Shown here piece by piece: positions 1 to 6,922 of a stretch of 7,917 bases of DNA (its first letter is position 1; the number at the start of each line of letters is the position of its first letter). This DNA comes from Chromatiales bacterium (GTDB lineage: Bacteria; Pseudomonadota; Gammaproteobacteria; Thiohalomonadales; Thiohalomonadaceae): contig JAOTST010000065.1 of the NCBI GenBank assembly GCA_029864785.1, forward strand, positions 1 to 7,917, read 5' to 3'. Both the position numbers and the translations under genes were made by a program. Under the pieces are notes generated by a model, which saw only the letters and a list, made by a program, of their open reading frames with translations, had not been told where the DNA came from and made no database searches.

Positions 1-477
1 TTTCTTCTCGCCGCTGTTTGAGTAGCGTCCTTTCAAAACAAAACGAATTCGTGCCGGTCCTTTTAACGTGCTCACAAAGGCATCATCCATCGTCACACGA
101 TAGACCAGCTCGCGAGATTGCGAATCGAAATACCAACTTCCTGGAGCGATATTTGTTGGATCTGGATGGTTTAACTCACCCAGATAGGCGAAGGCCCCCA
201 TCATCGGGCTTTTTTGGTTATCAAGAAGTAACATCGGATTGCTTTGATCTAGCATGGCGATCTGATCCAAGCCTCCCTGTACCGCCCTTCTGGCCACCTC
301 AATGCCAATCGTACTTCGCATCGCTCCAACCATCCATGCCACATGAGTACGCTCTGCTGCTACCCTAATCTTCCAGATACTCTGCATCGCTACCGTAATA
401 AAGACGGCAATCAGAACAACTAGCGCAATCAGGCGATAGTATGGCGCACTATCCTGATTTGGGTGAAATATCTGCAC
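1..477 (-). CDS. mshF: MSHA pilus biogenesis protein MshF-like, partial (C-terminus cut by window edge)
   Basis: The minus strand is open for 159 codons from a GTG at 477 to the window edge, so the C-terminus is missing. The protein begins VQIFHPNQDS, has one hydrophobic membrane segment at about residues 16-31 (LIALVVLIAVFITVAM) and then a soluble, presumably periplasmic part. This is a bitopic protein with the N-terminus in the cytoplasm. No prepilin cleavage motif (G followed by F/M-T-x-x-E) is visible, so it is not a pilin. The call rests mainly on position: in Vibrio msh clusters the gene after mshG is mshF, a small membrane protein of poorly defined role in pilus assembly. The GTG start is supported by AAGGG at 492-488, 10 nt upstream. 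The reading frame is the same as that of mshG, with only the mshG TAA separating them and no other standard start between. Membrane topology is clear; the exact family is inferred. Confidence 0.6.
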   Translation of the reverse strand, partial: MQIFHPNQDSAPYYRLIALVVLIAVFITVAMQSIWKIRVAAERTHVAWMVGAMRSTIGIEVARRAVQGGLDQIAMLDQSNPMLLLDNQKSPMMGAFAYLGELNHPDPTNIAPGSWYFDSQSRELVYRVTMDDAFVSTLKGPARIRFVLKGRYSNSGEKK

Positions 478-487
478 GGGGATGAGA

Positions 488-492
488 CCCTT
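488..492 (-). promoter_or_regulatory. Ribosome binding site for the GTG start of mshF-like gene
   Basis: AAGGG on the minus strand lies 10 nt before the GTG at 477. It decides the start, because there is no ATG, GTG or TTG in this frame between the mshG stop codon and that GTG. Confidence 0.5.
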
Positions 493-498
493 TAGATA

Positions 499-1722
499 TT
501 AGCGAGAGGCCATGCTGGTCATATCCCACATCGGCAGGAAGATACCCAATGCAAGAATCAGTACCAGTATGCCAATGCCTACAATGAGAATCGGCTCGAT
601 CGCCGAGCTGATATTTTTCACATCGTAATCGACTTCACGCTCATAGTAGGAGGCGACCTCATCAAGCATATCGTCAACGGCACCGGTCTCTTCACCGACC
701 GAAAGCATTTGAATTACCAGCGGCGTAAACATGTTGGTAGCGACCGCTGTACGTGTCAGGCTATCACCACGCTCAATACCGGTACGAATACTTAGCACCT
801 TGTCGGCCACATAGTCATTATCAACCGCGCGCGATACAACCGAGAGCGCTTGAATAAGGGGTACTCCACTGCGTGCTGTCATTGCAAAGGTGCGTGCAAA
901 ACGGGAGAGGGTCGCCCGCAGAATAATACTGCCCGCGAGAGGGAGCCGAAGTTTAAGCTTGTCCCAGCGGTAGTGACCCTCTTCGGTATTGATGTAGTAG
1001 CGTACCCAAAAAATCAATACCACCAGCGCACCCAACATATATCTCCAGTAGGCCACAAAAAAATCGGACGTACCAATAAGTGCCTGAGTCTGCCACGGAA
1101 GATCCATTTTCATCCCCGCAAATACGGTGGCAAAGGCGGGAATAACGAAGATATTCACAATAACAATGGCGATTGAGATGGCTACCAGAACAAAGGATGG
1201 ATAGCGCAGTGCCGCCTTGATCTGATTACGAGTATCACGGTCTCGCTCCAGATACTTTGAGAGCTGTAGAAAGGCATCATCGAGTTGCCCTGTACTCTCT
1301 CCAACTCGAATCATGCTCACCATCAATTGAGTAAAAATCTTCGGGTGTTGATTCATTGAAGAGGAGAGGTCTCGGCCCGCCTCAAGCTCCTGACGCATAT
1401 TTTCAATGGTATTCACCAGCACCTGATTACGCGTCGTCTCTGCCAACCCTGCCAGCCCTCGAATGATCGGAACACCTGCTTTGTTTAGGGTATACATCTG
1501 CCGACAAAAGAGAATCAGCTCATCCATATTGGGTTTTGCCGAGTTGAGCTGTTTTTTTAAATTGCCCAGAAACTCTTTTTTAGGCGCCCGTTCACTAATA
1601 TCGATGGGGGTGATCCCACTATTCAACAGTTGGCCTGCAACCGCATCGGCTGAGGAGGCCTCAACCTCACCAGTGACTGTATCACCACGCTGACTACGCG
1701 CCTTGTAACGAAAGATCGCCAT
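499..1722 (-). CDS. mshG: MSHA pilus inner-membrane platform protein MshG (type II secretion F family)
   Basis: This 407-residue polytopic inner-membrane protein belongs to the GspF/PilC/MshG family, which forms the platform linking the cytoplasmic ATPase to pilus assembly. Two homologous T2SSF domains are visible. Domain 1 spans about residues 67-195 and contains FCRQMYTLNKAGVPI and VGESTGQLDDAFLQLSKYLE. Domain 2 spans about 270-398 and contains ARTFAMTARSGVPLIQAL and VGEETGAVDDMLDEVASYYE. Membrane segments are likely near 176-198, 226-241 and 376-398. The N-terminus MAIFRYKARSQRGDTVTGEV is typical of the family and the length is normal. Its ATG overlaps the mshE stop codon by one base (TAATG), suggesting translational coupling to its ATPase partner. 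The MSHA assignment, rather than PilC or GspF, rests on the adjacent MshE-type ATPase and the mshE-mshG-mshF order. Confidence 0.9.
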   Translation of the reverse strand: MAIFRYKARSQRGDTVTGEVEASSADAVAGQLLNSGITPIDISERAPKKEFLGNLKKQLNSAKPNMDELILFCRQMYTLNKAGVPIIRGLAGLAETTRNQVLVNTIENMRQELEAGRDLSSSMNQHPKIFTQLMVSMIRVGESTGQLDDAFLQLSKYLERDRDTRNQIKAALRYPSFVLVAISIAIVIVNIFVIPAFATVFAGMKMDLPWQTQALIGTSDFFVAYWRYMLGALVVLIFWVRYYINTEEGHYRWDKLKLRLPLAGSIILRATLSRFARTFAMTARSGVPLIQALSVVSRAVDNDYVADKVLSIRTGIERGDSLTRTAVATNMFTPLVIQMLSVGEETGAVDDMLDEVASYYEREVDYDVKNISSAIEPILIVGIGILVLILALGIFLPMWDMTSMASR

Positions 1723-3500
1723 TAGACGCTATCACCCTCAATATTTTGCGACGACTCGCCTTGAACCGGAAACTCATCCTCCCTTGTCTCAAGCAACTCA
1801 TTTTCACCAGCGACACGAATCACCTCTTCAAGCGTAGTGATTCCCTGTTTGGCATAGTCGAGGGCATTTTCACCCAGCGAACGGAAGTCGGGATGATTGC
1901 GTGCGAGTTGTGAAAATTCTGCACTATCACTGCGGCGCAGGGCGTCGGCCATCACCTCATTAAGTTCGAGCAATTCAAAGACACCGATACGACCGTGATA
2001 ACCGGTATTGTTACAGTGCGGACAACCTTCACCGCGCTTAAATTGTATTGATTCGGCACTGTCGCCAAGCAACTCTTTAAGCCAACTCGCTTCATGCACA
2101 TCGGGCTGATGATCGATCATACACCCATCACAGATTTTTCTAATCAGACGCTGGGCAATAATCGCCTCCAACGCGGTCGCCACCATATAGCCCTGAATAC
2201 CCATGTCGATCAGACGAATCGCTGTACTGATCGCATCATTTGTATGCAGTGTCGAGAGAACCAAATGACCGGTAATCGAGGCTCGTAGACCGATCTCCGC
2301 AGTCTCCTGATCTCGCATCTCACCAATCAGCACGATATCGGGGTCTTGACGTAACGCTGTCCGCAGCACTTTGGAGAAGGTGAGCCCAACCTTGGTATTG
2401 ACCTGCACCTGATTGACGCGTGGCAGCCGATACTCCACCGGATCTTCCACGGTAATAATCTTCTTTTCGGGATGATTAAGCTCACTGAGCGCACCATACA
2501 GGGTGGTGGTTTTACCCGATCCGGTAGGCCCTGTCACCAACACCATACCGTGTGGCTTTTTAATAATGGTACGGAATCGCTGCAAAATATCCGCAGGCAT
2601 TCCCACCTTATTCAGATCAAGTTTTCCACTCGACTGATCGAGCAGACGCATGACCACCGACTCACCATACTGAATGGGCATCGTCGAGAGACGAACATCG
2701 ATACTGCGTCCCTTAATACGGATATTAAAGCGTCCATCCTGCGGGAGACGACGCTCAGAGATGTTGAGTCCAGACATCAACTTCAGGCGTGACACCAGCG
2801 CATTAACAATACGCTTCTCCTTCATCTCCTGCTCATGCAACATCCCATCGATACGCTGACGAATCCGCAATACATGTTCATCAGGTTCGATATGAATATC
2901 AGAGGCACCCATCTGCAACGCATCCTCAAAGATGCTCTGCAAGAGTTTGACCACCGGCGCCTCAGAAGCATCATCGGTATCTAACAGATCCTCAAGATTA
3001 AAATCGGTATCCGACAGCTCCTCTTCCAGCTCCTCCGCAAGGTTGGAGATCTCATCGGTTTTACGAAAGACCGTATCGATCGTTCGCAGCAGATCTGACT
3101 CACGCAGCACCGCAAGGCGTAGCGGCTTATTAAAGAGCTTGCTCAGTTCATCAAAGGCAAAGATATCGGTTGGATCAGCCATACCGATCCGAAATGCATT
3201 GCTCTCCTCAACTAAGGCGATCGCACGATATCTTCTCGATAGCGTCTCAGGAATCTTTTTAACGGTCTCCGTATCATATTTATAGTGCTTGAGATCAATA
3301 TAGGGGATCTGCAACTGCCGTGAGAGGAAATCGAGCATCTGCTCTTCCGTCACATAGCCCAGCTCCATCAAGGCACGCCCCAGTTTATGGCCGCTCTTCT
3401 TCTGCTCCGCAAGCGCAGACATCAGCTGGTTTTCAGAGATGATCTTATTTTCGACTAGCAGATCGCCGATACGAATCTTTTTTCGTGGAGCCTGTGACAT
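1722..3500 (-). CDS. mshE: MSHA pilus extension ATPase MshE with c-di-GMP-binding N-domain
   Basis: A 592-residue cytoplasmic GspE/PilB-family ATPase that powers MSHA pilus extension. The N-terminus has two 24-residue MshEN-type motifs: RIGDLLVENK... at residues 10-33, ending in Q33, and KLGRALMELGY... at 39-62, ending in Q62. In Vibrio cholerae MshE such motifs bind cyclic di-GMP, so nucleotide control of the pilus is expected. An acidic linker (about 155-178) leads to the ATPase core: Walker A GPTGSGKT at 324-331, Asp box VEDPVEY at 351-357, Walker B DPDIVLIGEMRD at 386-397 and His box GHLVLSTLHTND at 411-422. Four cysteines (C457, C460, C493, C496) form the C-terminal metal-binding C-x2-C pair of the family. 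All catalytic motifs are intact. The last 22 residues or so are acidic and polar, with no recognised function. In Vibrio, mshE follows mshN; here a pyrD-type gene precedes it. No strong Shine-Dalgarno precedes the ATG; AGGA lies 14-15 nt upstream. Confidence 0.93.
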   Translation of the reverse strand: MSQAPRKKIRIGDLLVENKIISENQLMSALAEQKKSGHKLGRALMELGYVTEEQMLDFLSRQLQIPYIDLKHYKYDTETVKKIPETLSRRYRAIALVEESNAFRIGMADPTDIFAFDELSKLFNKPLRLAVLRESDLLRTIDTVFRKTDEISNLAEELEEELSDTDFNLEDLLDTDDASEAPVVKLLQSIFEDALQMGASDIHIEPDEHVLRIRQRIDGMLHEQEMKEKRIVNALVSRLKLMSGLNISERRLPQDGRFNIRIKGRSIDVRLSTMPIQYGESVVMRLLDQSSGKLDLNKVGMPADILQRFRTIIKKPHGMVLVTGPTGSGKTTTLYGALSELNHPEKKIITVEDPVEYRLPRVNQVQVNTKVGLTFSKVLRTALRQDPDIVLIGEMRDQETAEIGLRASITGHLVLSTLHTNDAISTAIRLIDMGIQGYMVATALEAIIAQRLIRKICDGCMIDHQPDVHEASWLKELLGDSAESIQFKRGEGCPHCNNTGYHGRIGVFELLELNEVMADALRRSDSAEFSQLARNHPDFRSLGENALDYAKQGITTLEEVIRVAGENELLETREDEFPVQGESSQNIEGDSV

Positions 3501-3551
3501 GCTTCTAAAGTAACATCCTATTGTTGTACGAAATCCACCCTCTATCGGCTA

Positions 3552-4514
3552 CTAGCCACAGGCGGATGGTTTGTCATTAAGGGTGAGGGAGCCCGTTAAT
3601 TGGGAGACCTCGCTCATATTATGCCGCTTTAAATAGTCGACAATACCTTGATTGATTGTTGGACAGATTAGTGGATCGTAAAAGAGTGCTGTGCCCACGC
3701 CCACGGCCGTCGCACCCGCGATCAAAAATTCGATCGCATCCTCAGCACTATTCACACCGCCCTGACCAATAATGGGAATGTTATGTCCCTTACAGACCTG
3801 ATAGACCTGATGGGTCTTTAGCAGAGCCACTGGCTTGATCGCCGGCCCCGATAGACCGCCCTGATTGTTACCTAGAATCGTCGTGCGACTCTCAACATCG
3901 ATCGCCATCCCCATCAGAGTATTGATCACGGCAAAGGCATCGGTACCTGCCTCGATGCAGCGACGGGCATTTTCAGCTATATCGGTCTGATTGGGAGAGA
4001 GTTTGGTTATCAAAGGCTTGTCGGTCACCGCACGCACCGCAGCAACCACTTGGGCGGACATTTCCGGATCATTACCAAAGGCGGCACCGCCCTCCTTCAC
4101 ATTGGGACAAGAGATATTAATCTCGATACCATCAATATCTGAATCATTAAATATTCGCGCCACCTCCACATACTCTTCGATCGTCGAGCCTGAGACGTTG
4201 GCGATAAAACGTGTTTCATCAAAATCGAGCTTGGGGAGGATCTCATCCACCACATGACGAGCACCGGGATTTTGCAAGCCGATCGCGTTGAGCATACCGT
4301 TGGGTGTCTCGTAGACACGATGTGGTGCATTACCAAGGCGCTTATCCTGTGTCGTTCCCTTGAGGCAGATCGCTCCCACATCACGGTTCGAAAAACCGCG
4401 AATACGGGTATACTCCTCACCAAAGCCGACGCAACCTGAAAGCAGCACCAACGGATTGTCGAGGGGGATACCACAGAGCTCTACGGCGAGCATCTTTTTA
4501 TCTTCACTATTCAT
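3552..4514 (-). CDS. pyrD: Dihydroorotate dehydrogenase, class 1B catalytic subunit
   Basis: This 320-residue enzyme is an FMN-binding TIM barrel that oxidises dihydroorotate to orotate in pyrimidine synthesis. Class 1 features are clear (numbered from the chosen ATG). NISCPNVKEGG at 133-143 carries the active-site cysteine C136, where class 2 enzymes have serine. KLSPNQTD is at 171-178, INTLMGMAID at 197-206, GGLSGPAIKP at 219-228 and GQGGV at 250-254. The protein is soluble, with no N-terminal membrane-associating extension. The INTLMGMAID and LSGPAIKP stretches resemble the NAD-dependent 1B type (PyrDB), which works as a heterotetramer with the iron-sulfur flavoprotein PyrK; no pyrK is in the window. 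The ATG at 4514 is preferred over an in-frame TTG at 4520 because AGGA at 4525-4522 lies 7 nt upstream of the ATG but only 1 nt before the TTG. It is divergent from trmL and sits 51 bp upstream of mshE, with which it has no obvious functional link. Confidence 0.9.
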   Translation of the reverse strand: MNSEDKKMLAVELCGIPLDNPLVLLSGCVGFGEEYTRIRGFSNRDVGAICLKGTTQDKRLGNAPHRVYETPNGMLNAIGLQNPGARHVVDEILPKLDFDETRFIANVSGSTIEEYVEVARIFNDSDIDGIEINISCPNVKEGGAAFGNDPEMSAQVVAAVRAVTDKPLITKLSPNQTDIAENARRCIEAGTDAFAVINTLMGMAIDVESRTTILGNNQGGLSGPAIKPVALLKTHQVYQVCKGHNIPIIGQGGVNSAEDAIEFLIAGATAVGVGTALFYDPLICPTINQGIVDYLKRHNMSEVSQLTGSLTLNDKPSACG

Positions 4515-4521
4515 GGTCAAA

Positions 4522-4525
4522 TCCT
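4522..4525 (-). promoter_or_regulatory. Ribosome binding site deciding the pyrD start
   Basis: AGGA on the minus strand is 7 nt before the ATG at 4514, an ideal spacing. It is too close to the in-frame TTG at 4520 to serve that codon. Confidence 0.55.
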
Positions 4526-4598
4526 ACACCATTTATCCTAGAAAAAGCAGTTAGAAGTGCCTGCTACCTATTAATTTTTATAACCTTTCTCAAAGACG

Positions 4599-5063
4599 AT
4601 GATCCATACCGTACTATTCCAGCCCGAAATTCCACCCAATACAGGTAATATTATTCGGCTCTGTGCCAATACCGGCAGTCAACTTCACCTAATTGAACCG
4701 CTGGGTTTTGAGTTTGACGATAAACGGCTGCGCAGGGCAGGACTCGACTATCACGAGTTTGCCTCGGTAAAACTCTATTCATCGCTCGATCTCTTTATTG
4801 AGCGTGTCGCCCCTAGGCACATCTTTGCCTGTACCACCAAGGGTCATAAAAACTATGCCGAGGTTAAATATGCCGACGGCGATGCCATTTTAATGGGGCC
4901 GGAAACTCGAGGGCTACCCGACGAGATTCTCGATACCCTTGCCGAGGAGCAGAAGATCAGGATACCAATGGTTGCTGATAGCCGCAGCCTTAACCTCTCC
5001 AACGCTACGGCCGTTATTCTCTACGAGGCATTAAGACAGCTCGATTACCCAACGTTGGGTTAA
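4599..5063 (+). CDS. trmL: tRNA (cytidine/uridine-34 2'-O)-methyltransferase TrmL
   Basis: A 154-residue SPOUT-class methyltransferase, close in length to E. coli TrmL (YibK). The family transfers methyl from S-adenosylmethionine to the 2'-OH of the wobble nucleotide 34 in the two tRNA-Leu isoacceptors that read CAA and UAA codon boxes. The motifs are complete: [18 protein letters not shown] at 9-26, MGPETRGLP at 99-107, and the knotted cofactor-binding end [20 protein letters not shown] at 122-141. There is no extra N-terminal or C-terminal domain, as expected for the minimal TrmL type rather than TrmH or RlmB. It is the only plus-strand gene seen, divergent from pyrD across 84 bp and convergent with gpsA, whose stop lies 2 bp beyond this one. 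The Shine-Dalgarno sequence is weak (AAAGACG just before the ATG). Confidence 0.94.
   Translation: MIHTVLFQPEIPPNTGNIIRLCANTGSQLHLIEPLGFEFDDKRLRRAGLDYHEFASVKLYSSLDLFIERVAPRHIFACTTKGHKNYAEVKYADGDAILMGPETRGLPDEILDTLAEEQKIRIPMVADSRSLNLSNATAVILYEALRQLDYPTLG
5047..5060. repeat. 14-bp perfect palindrome at the gpsA/trmL convergent ends
   Basis: ACCCAACGTTGGGT is its own reverse complement. It lies in the last codons of trmL (residues PTLG) and just beyond the gpsA stop. As RNA from either strand it could form a 5-bp stem with a 4-nt loop. No T-run follows on either side, so a classical intrinsic terminator is not supported. A weak bidirectional 3'-end hairpin is possible. Confidence 0.4.
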
Positions 5064-5065
5064 CG

Positions 5066-6067
5066 CTATTCTGATCGAGGTGCTCGTTCAAGCAGACCAT
5101 TAACGGCCTCGAGCGCAGGGAGTCCTTCATAGAGCACCCGATAGACCTGTTCCGCAATCGGCATCTCAATACCCCTATTTTTAGCCACTCGACATATCTC
5201 CGGGGCACTCTTCACCCCTTCAACCGCCTGACCAATCTCATCAATAACCTCAGCAAGTGGCCGACCCTGTCCAAGCCCCAGCCCGACTCGACGGTTACGC
5301 GATTGATCATCGGTGCAGGTCAGAACCAAATCACCCAGTCCCGCTAGCCCCATGAGTGTCTCTGCCTGTCCACCCATGGCGATACCGAGCCGCACCATCT
5401 CAGCCAGACCCCGGGTAATTAGTGCGGCACGGGCGTTGGCTCCAAAACCAAGCCCATCAGAGATTCCAGCGGCGATTGCCAGTACATTTTTACAGGCTCC
5501 ACCGATCTCCACACTAACCAGATCGCTACTTGTATAGGCTCGAAATGAGTCACCATGAAGTGCCTCAGCGACCTGCTCTGCCACCGCCATATCTTTCGAC
5601 GCAACGGTGACTGCCGTAGGCAGCCCTTTTGCCACCTCTCCCGCAAAGGTTGGGCCCGAGACAACCGCACAAGCTCGTCCGCTATCGATCACCTCATCAA
5701 AGACCTGATGCAGTAACTTACCACTCTGCTGTTCAAGCCCTTTAGTAGCCCAAGACAGCAGACACTCTGACGTAAGATGGGGTTTGATACCCTCAAGGGT
5801 GGCTCGAAAGACACTACTCGGTGTGGCGATCAGAAGGATCTCCGCAGAGCTGACTGCCTGCTCAAAATTGGCTGTCGGCTCTAATAAATCGGGAAAGGGG
5901 ATATCGGCAAGGTAGCGGCCATTGCAACGCTCTTTAGTGAGCTTCGCCATCTGTTCTGGATCCCGTCCCCATAGGCGGGTCGGATATCCATTACGTGCAA
6001 ACTGAATGGCCAGTGCAGTGCCCCATGAGCCTGCCCCAACAACCGTGATGTTGCGTTGACGGTTCAT
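5066..6067 (-). CDS. gpsA: Glycerol-3-phosphate dehydrogenase [NAD(P)+]
   Basis: This 333-residue cytosolic enzyme reduces dihydroxyacetone phosphate to sn-glycerol 3-phosphate, the backbone for phospholipid synthesis. The Rossmann nucleotide motif GAGSWGTALA is at 11-20, with ATKG at 107-110 and SGPTFAGEVAKG at 137-148. The catalytic lysine is K193 in GGACKNVLAIAAGISDG, GLAGLGDLVLTC is at 240-251, and the SRNRR substrate and cofactor region is at 256-260. All key residues are present. An in-frame ATG at 6100 would add 11 residues (MANVNSAESQN) with no Shine-Dalgarno. The ATG at 6067 is preferred because AGAGAG lies 7 nt upstream and the start MNRQRN closely resembles the E. coli start; the longer form cannot be excluded. 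It is the last gene of the rhodanese-grxC-secB-gpsA run. In E. coli cysE follows gpsA; here trmL abuts directly. Confidence 0.94.
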   Translation of the reverse strand: MNRQRNITVVGAGSWGTALAIQFARNGYPTRLWGRDPEQMAKLTKERCNGRYLADIPFPDLLEPTANFEQAVSSAEILLIATPSSVFRATLEGIKPHLTSECLLSWATKGLEQQSGKLLHQVFDEVIDSGRACAVVSGPTFAGEVAKGLPTAVTVASKDMAVAEQVAEALHGDSFRAYTSSDLVSVEIGGACKNVLAIAAGISDGLGFGANARAALITRGLAEMVRLGIAMGGQAETLMGLAGLGDLVLTCTDDQSRNRRVGLGLGQGRPLAEVIDEIGQAVEGVKSAPEICRVAKNRGIEMPIAEQVYRVLYEGLPALEAVNGLLERAPRSE

Positions 6068-6109
6068 ATTCTGGCTCTCTGCGCTGTTCACATTAGCCAT
6101 ATATCAGGC

Positions 6110-6604
6110 CTAATGAATGGGCTGCTCTGCGGCCTCGCCTTCGTCAGCCTGCTGCTGCAGATACTGTGCATAGAGCGTGTCAAAATTGACTGGAGCCAGA
6201 TTAATCTGTGGGAAGCTTCCTCGGTTAACCATATCGCTAACCGCCTCTCTGACATAGGGGAAGAGTAGGTTAGGACAGTAGCTATGAATCATATGCCCCA
6301 TCTGTTGCTCATCAAAGCCGCTTACCTCGAAGATAGCTGCTTGCTGAACCTCAACCAAGTAGCCTGTTTTGTCACCAATTTTAGCCGTAACCGTCACATG
6401 CAAAACAACTTCATACAGTCCTTCATTCAGTTGGTTGGCCTGCGTATTGAGCTCAACATTAACATCAGGTTCCCATTTTTCAGTAAAGATCACAGGCGAG
6501 TTAGGTGCCTCAAAAGAGATATCCTTTACATAGATACGCTGGATGGCAAACTTCTGTTCTCCTTCCTGATCGCCCTGCTCATTTGCCTGCTGTTCTTCAC
6601 TCAT
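6110..6604 (-). CDS. secB: Protein-export chaperone SecB
   Basis: This 164-residue cytosolic chaperone holds preproteins unfolded and delivers them to SecA for Sec-dependent export; the family works as a homotetramer. Hallmark stretches are FAIQRIYVKDISFEAPNSP at 19-37, YEVVLHVTVTAKIGDKTGYL at about 64-83, YCPNLLFPYVREAVSDMV at about 109-126, and RGSFPQINLAPVNFDTLYAQ at about 128-147, with the family's Q-rich stretch following. The N-terminus (about 18 residues, rich in E and Q) and the tail EGEAAEQPIH are variable, making it slightly longer than the 155-residue E. coli protein. GAGAG-type purines (GAGAG) lie about 11 nt before the ATG. It sits between grxC and gpsA, as in E. coli. Confidence 0.96.
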   Translation of the reverse strand: MSEEQQANEQGDQEGEQKFAIQRIYVKDISFEAPNSPVIFTEKWEPDVNVELNTQANQLNEGLYEVVLHVTVTAKIGDKTGYLVEVQQAAIFEVSGFDEQQMGHMIHSYCPNLLFPYVREAVSDMVNRGSFPQINLAPVNFDTLYAQYLQQQADEGEAAEQPIH

Positions 6605-6645
6605 TTCGATTCAATCTCTCAATATTTTTTGTTATTTATTTGAAT

Positions 6646-6903
6646 TTAAGCCAGTCCGAGTTTTGAGTCGAGCCCGCCATCCATGTCAAGCTCAACCATA
6701 TCGTCAAAACCACCAACATGAAAATCGTCGATAAAGATTTGCGGTACGGAGGTACGGCCACTCAAGCTCTCCATTTCGGAACGCTTTTCGGGCTGTGAGT
6801 CTAGATTGATTTCGCTGTACGCAACCCCTTTTTTATCGAGAAGGGCGCGGGCACGCATGCAGTAGGGACAATGGCTAGAACTGTAGACAACAACGGTTGA
6901 CAT
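6646..6903 (-). CDS. grxC: Glutaredoxin 3 (GrxC type, dithiol CPYC)
   Basis: This 85-residue thioredoxin-fold protein reduces disulfides and glutathione mixed disulfides using glutathione. The active site SSSHCPYCMRAR has C12 and C15, the cis-proline loop TSVPQIF has P54, and GGFDD at 64-68 contacts glutathione in the family. Length and motif match class I dithiol glutaredoxins. The start is ATG 6903 because a strong GGAG lies 7 nt upstream and MSTVVVYS begins the first beta strand. The frame stays open further upstream, to about 7089, but that part lies over the rhodanese gene in another frame, starts with a poly-valine run and is not glutaredoxin-like. The start is 19 bp after the rhodanese stop, and secB follows after 41 bp. 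Confidence 0.95.
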   Translation of the reverse strand: MSTVVVYSSSHCPYCMRARALLDKKGVAYSEINLDSQPEKRSEMESLSGRTSVPQIFIDDFHVGGFDDMVELDMDGGLDSKLGLA

Positions 6904-6910
6904 AGGGAGA

Positions 6911-6914
6911 CTCC
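6911..6914 (-). promoter_or_regulatory. Ribosome binding site deciding the grxC start
   Basis: GGAG on the minus strand lies 7 nt before the ATG at 6903. It fixes the short, 85-residue form of the glutaredoxin against the long open frame that extends into the rhodanese gene. Confidence 0.65.
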
Positions 6915-6922
6915 GGAAAATA

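Noticed and set aside
18..368. Plus-strand open frame of 116 codons
   Set aside because: The minus strand is open throughout, with a clear membrane segment and operon position after mshG; the plus frame has composition unlike a real protein and no ribosome site.
1..477. Minor pilin (MshB/MshO type) for the first minus-strand gene
   Set aside because: It lacks the short leader with G-F/M-T-x-x-E cleavage site; its membrane segment starts at about residue 16 after a polar stretch without that motif.
850..1176. Plus-strand open frame with several cysteines and histidines
   Set aside because: It is antisense to the second half of mshG, which is fully conserved here; its Cys/His-rich start is a by-product of the opposite strand.
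4097..4474. Minus-strand open frame of 125 codons inside pyrD
   Set aside because: It is a shadow in another frame of a gene whose catalytic motifs are intact across this stretch.
4515..4598. Promoters in the pyrD/trmL divergent gap
   Set aside because: TATAAC (plus, 4579-4584) and TAGGAT (minus, 4540-4535) were considered as -10 elements, but neither has a convincing -35 at the right spacing. A promoter must exist here, but its position cannot be supported by eye.
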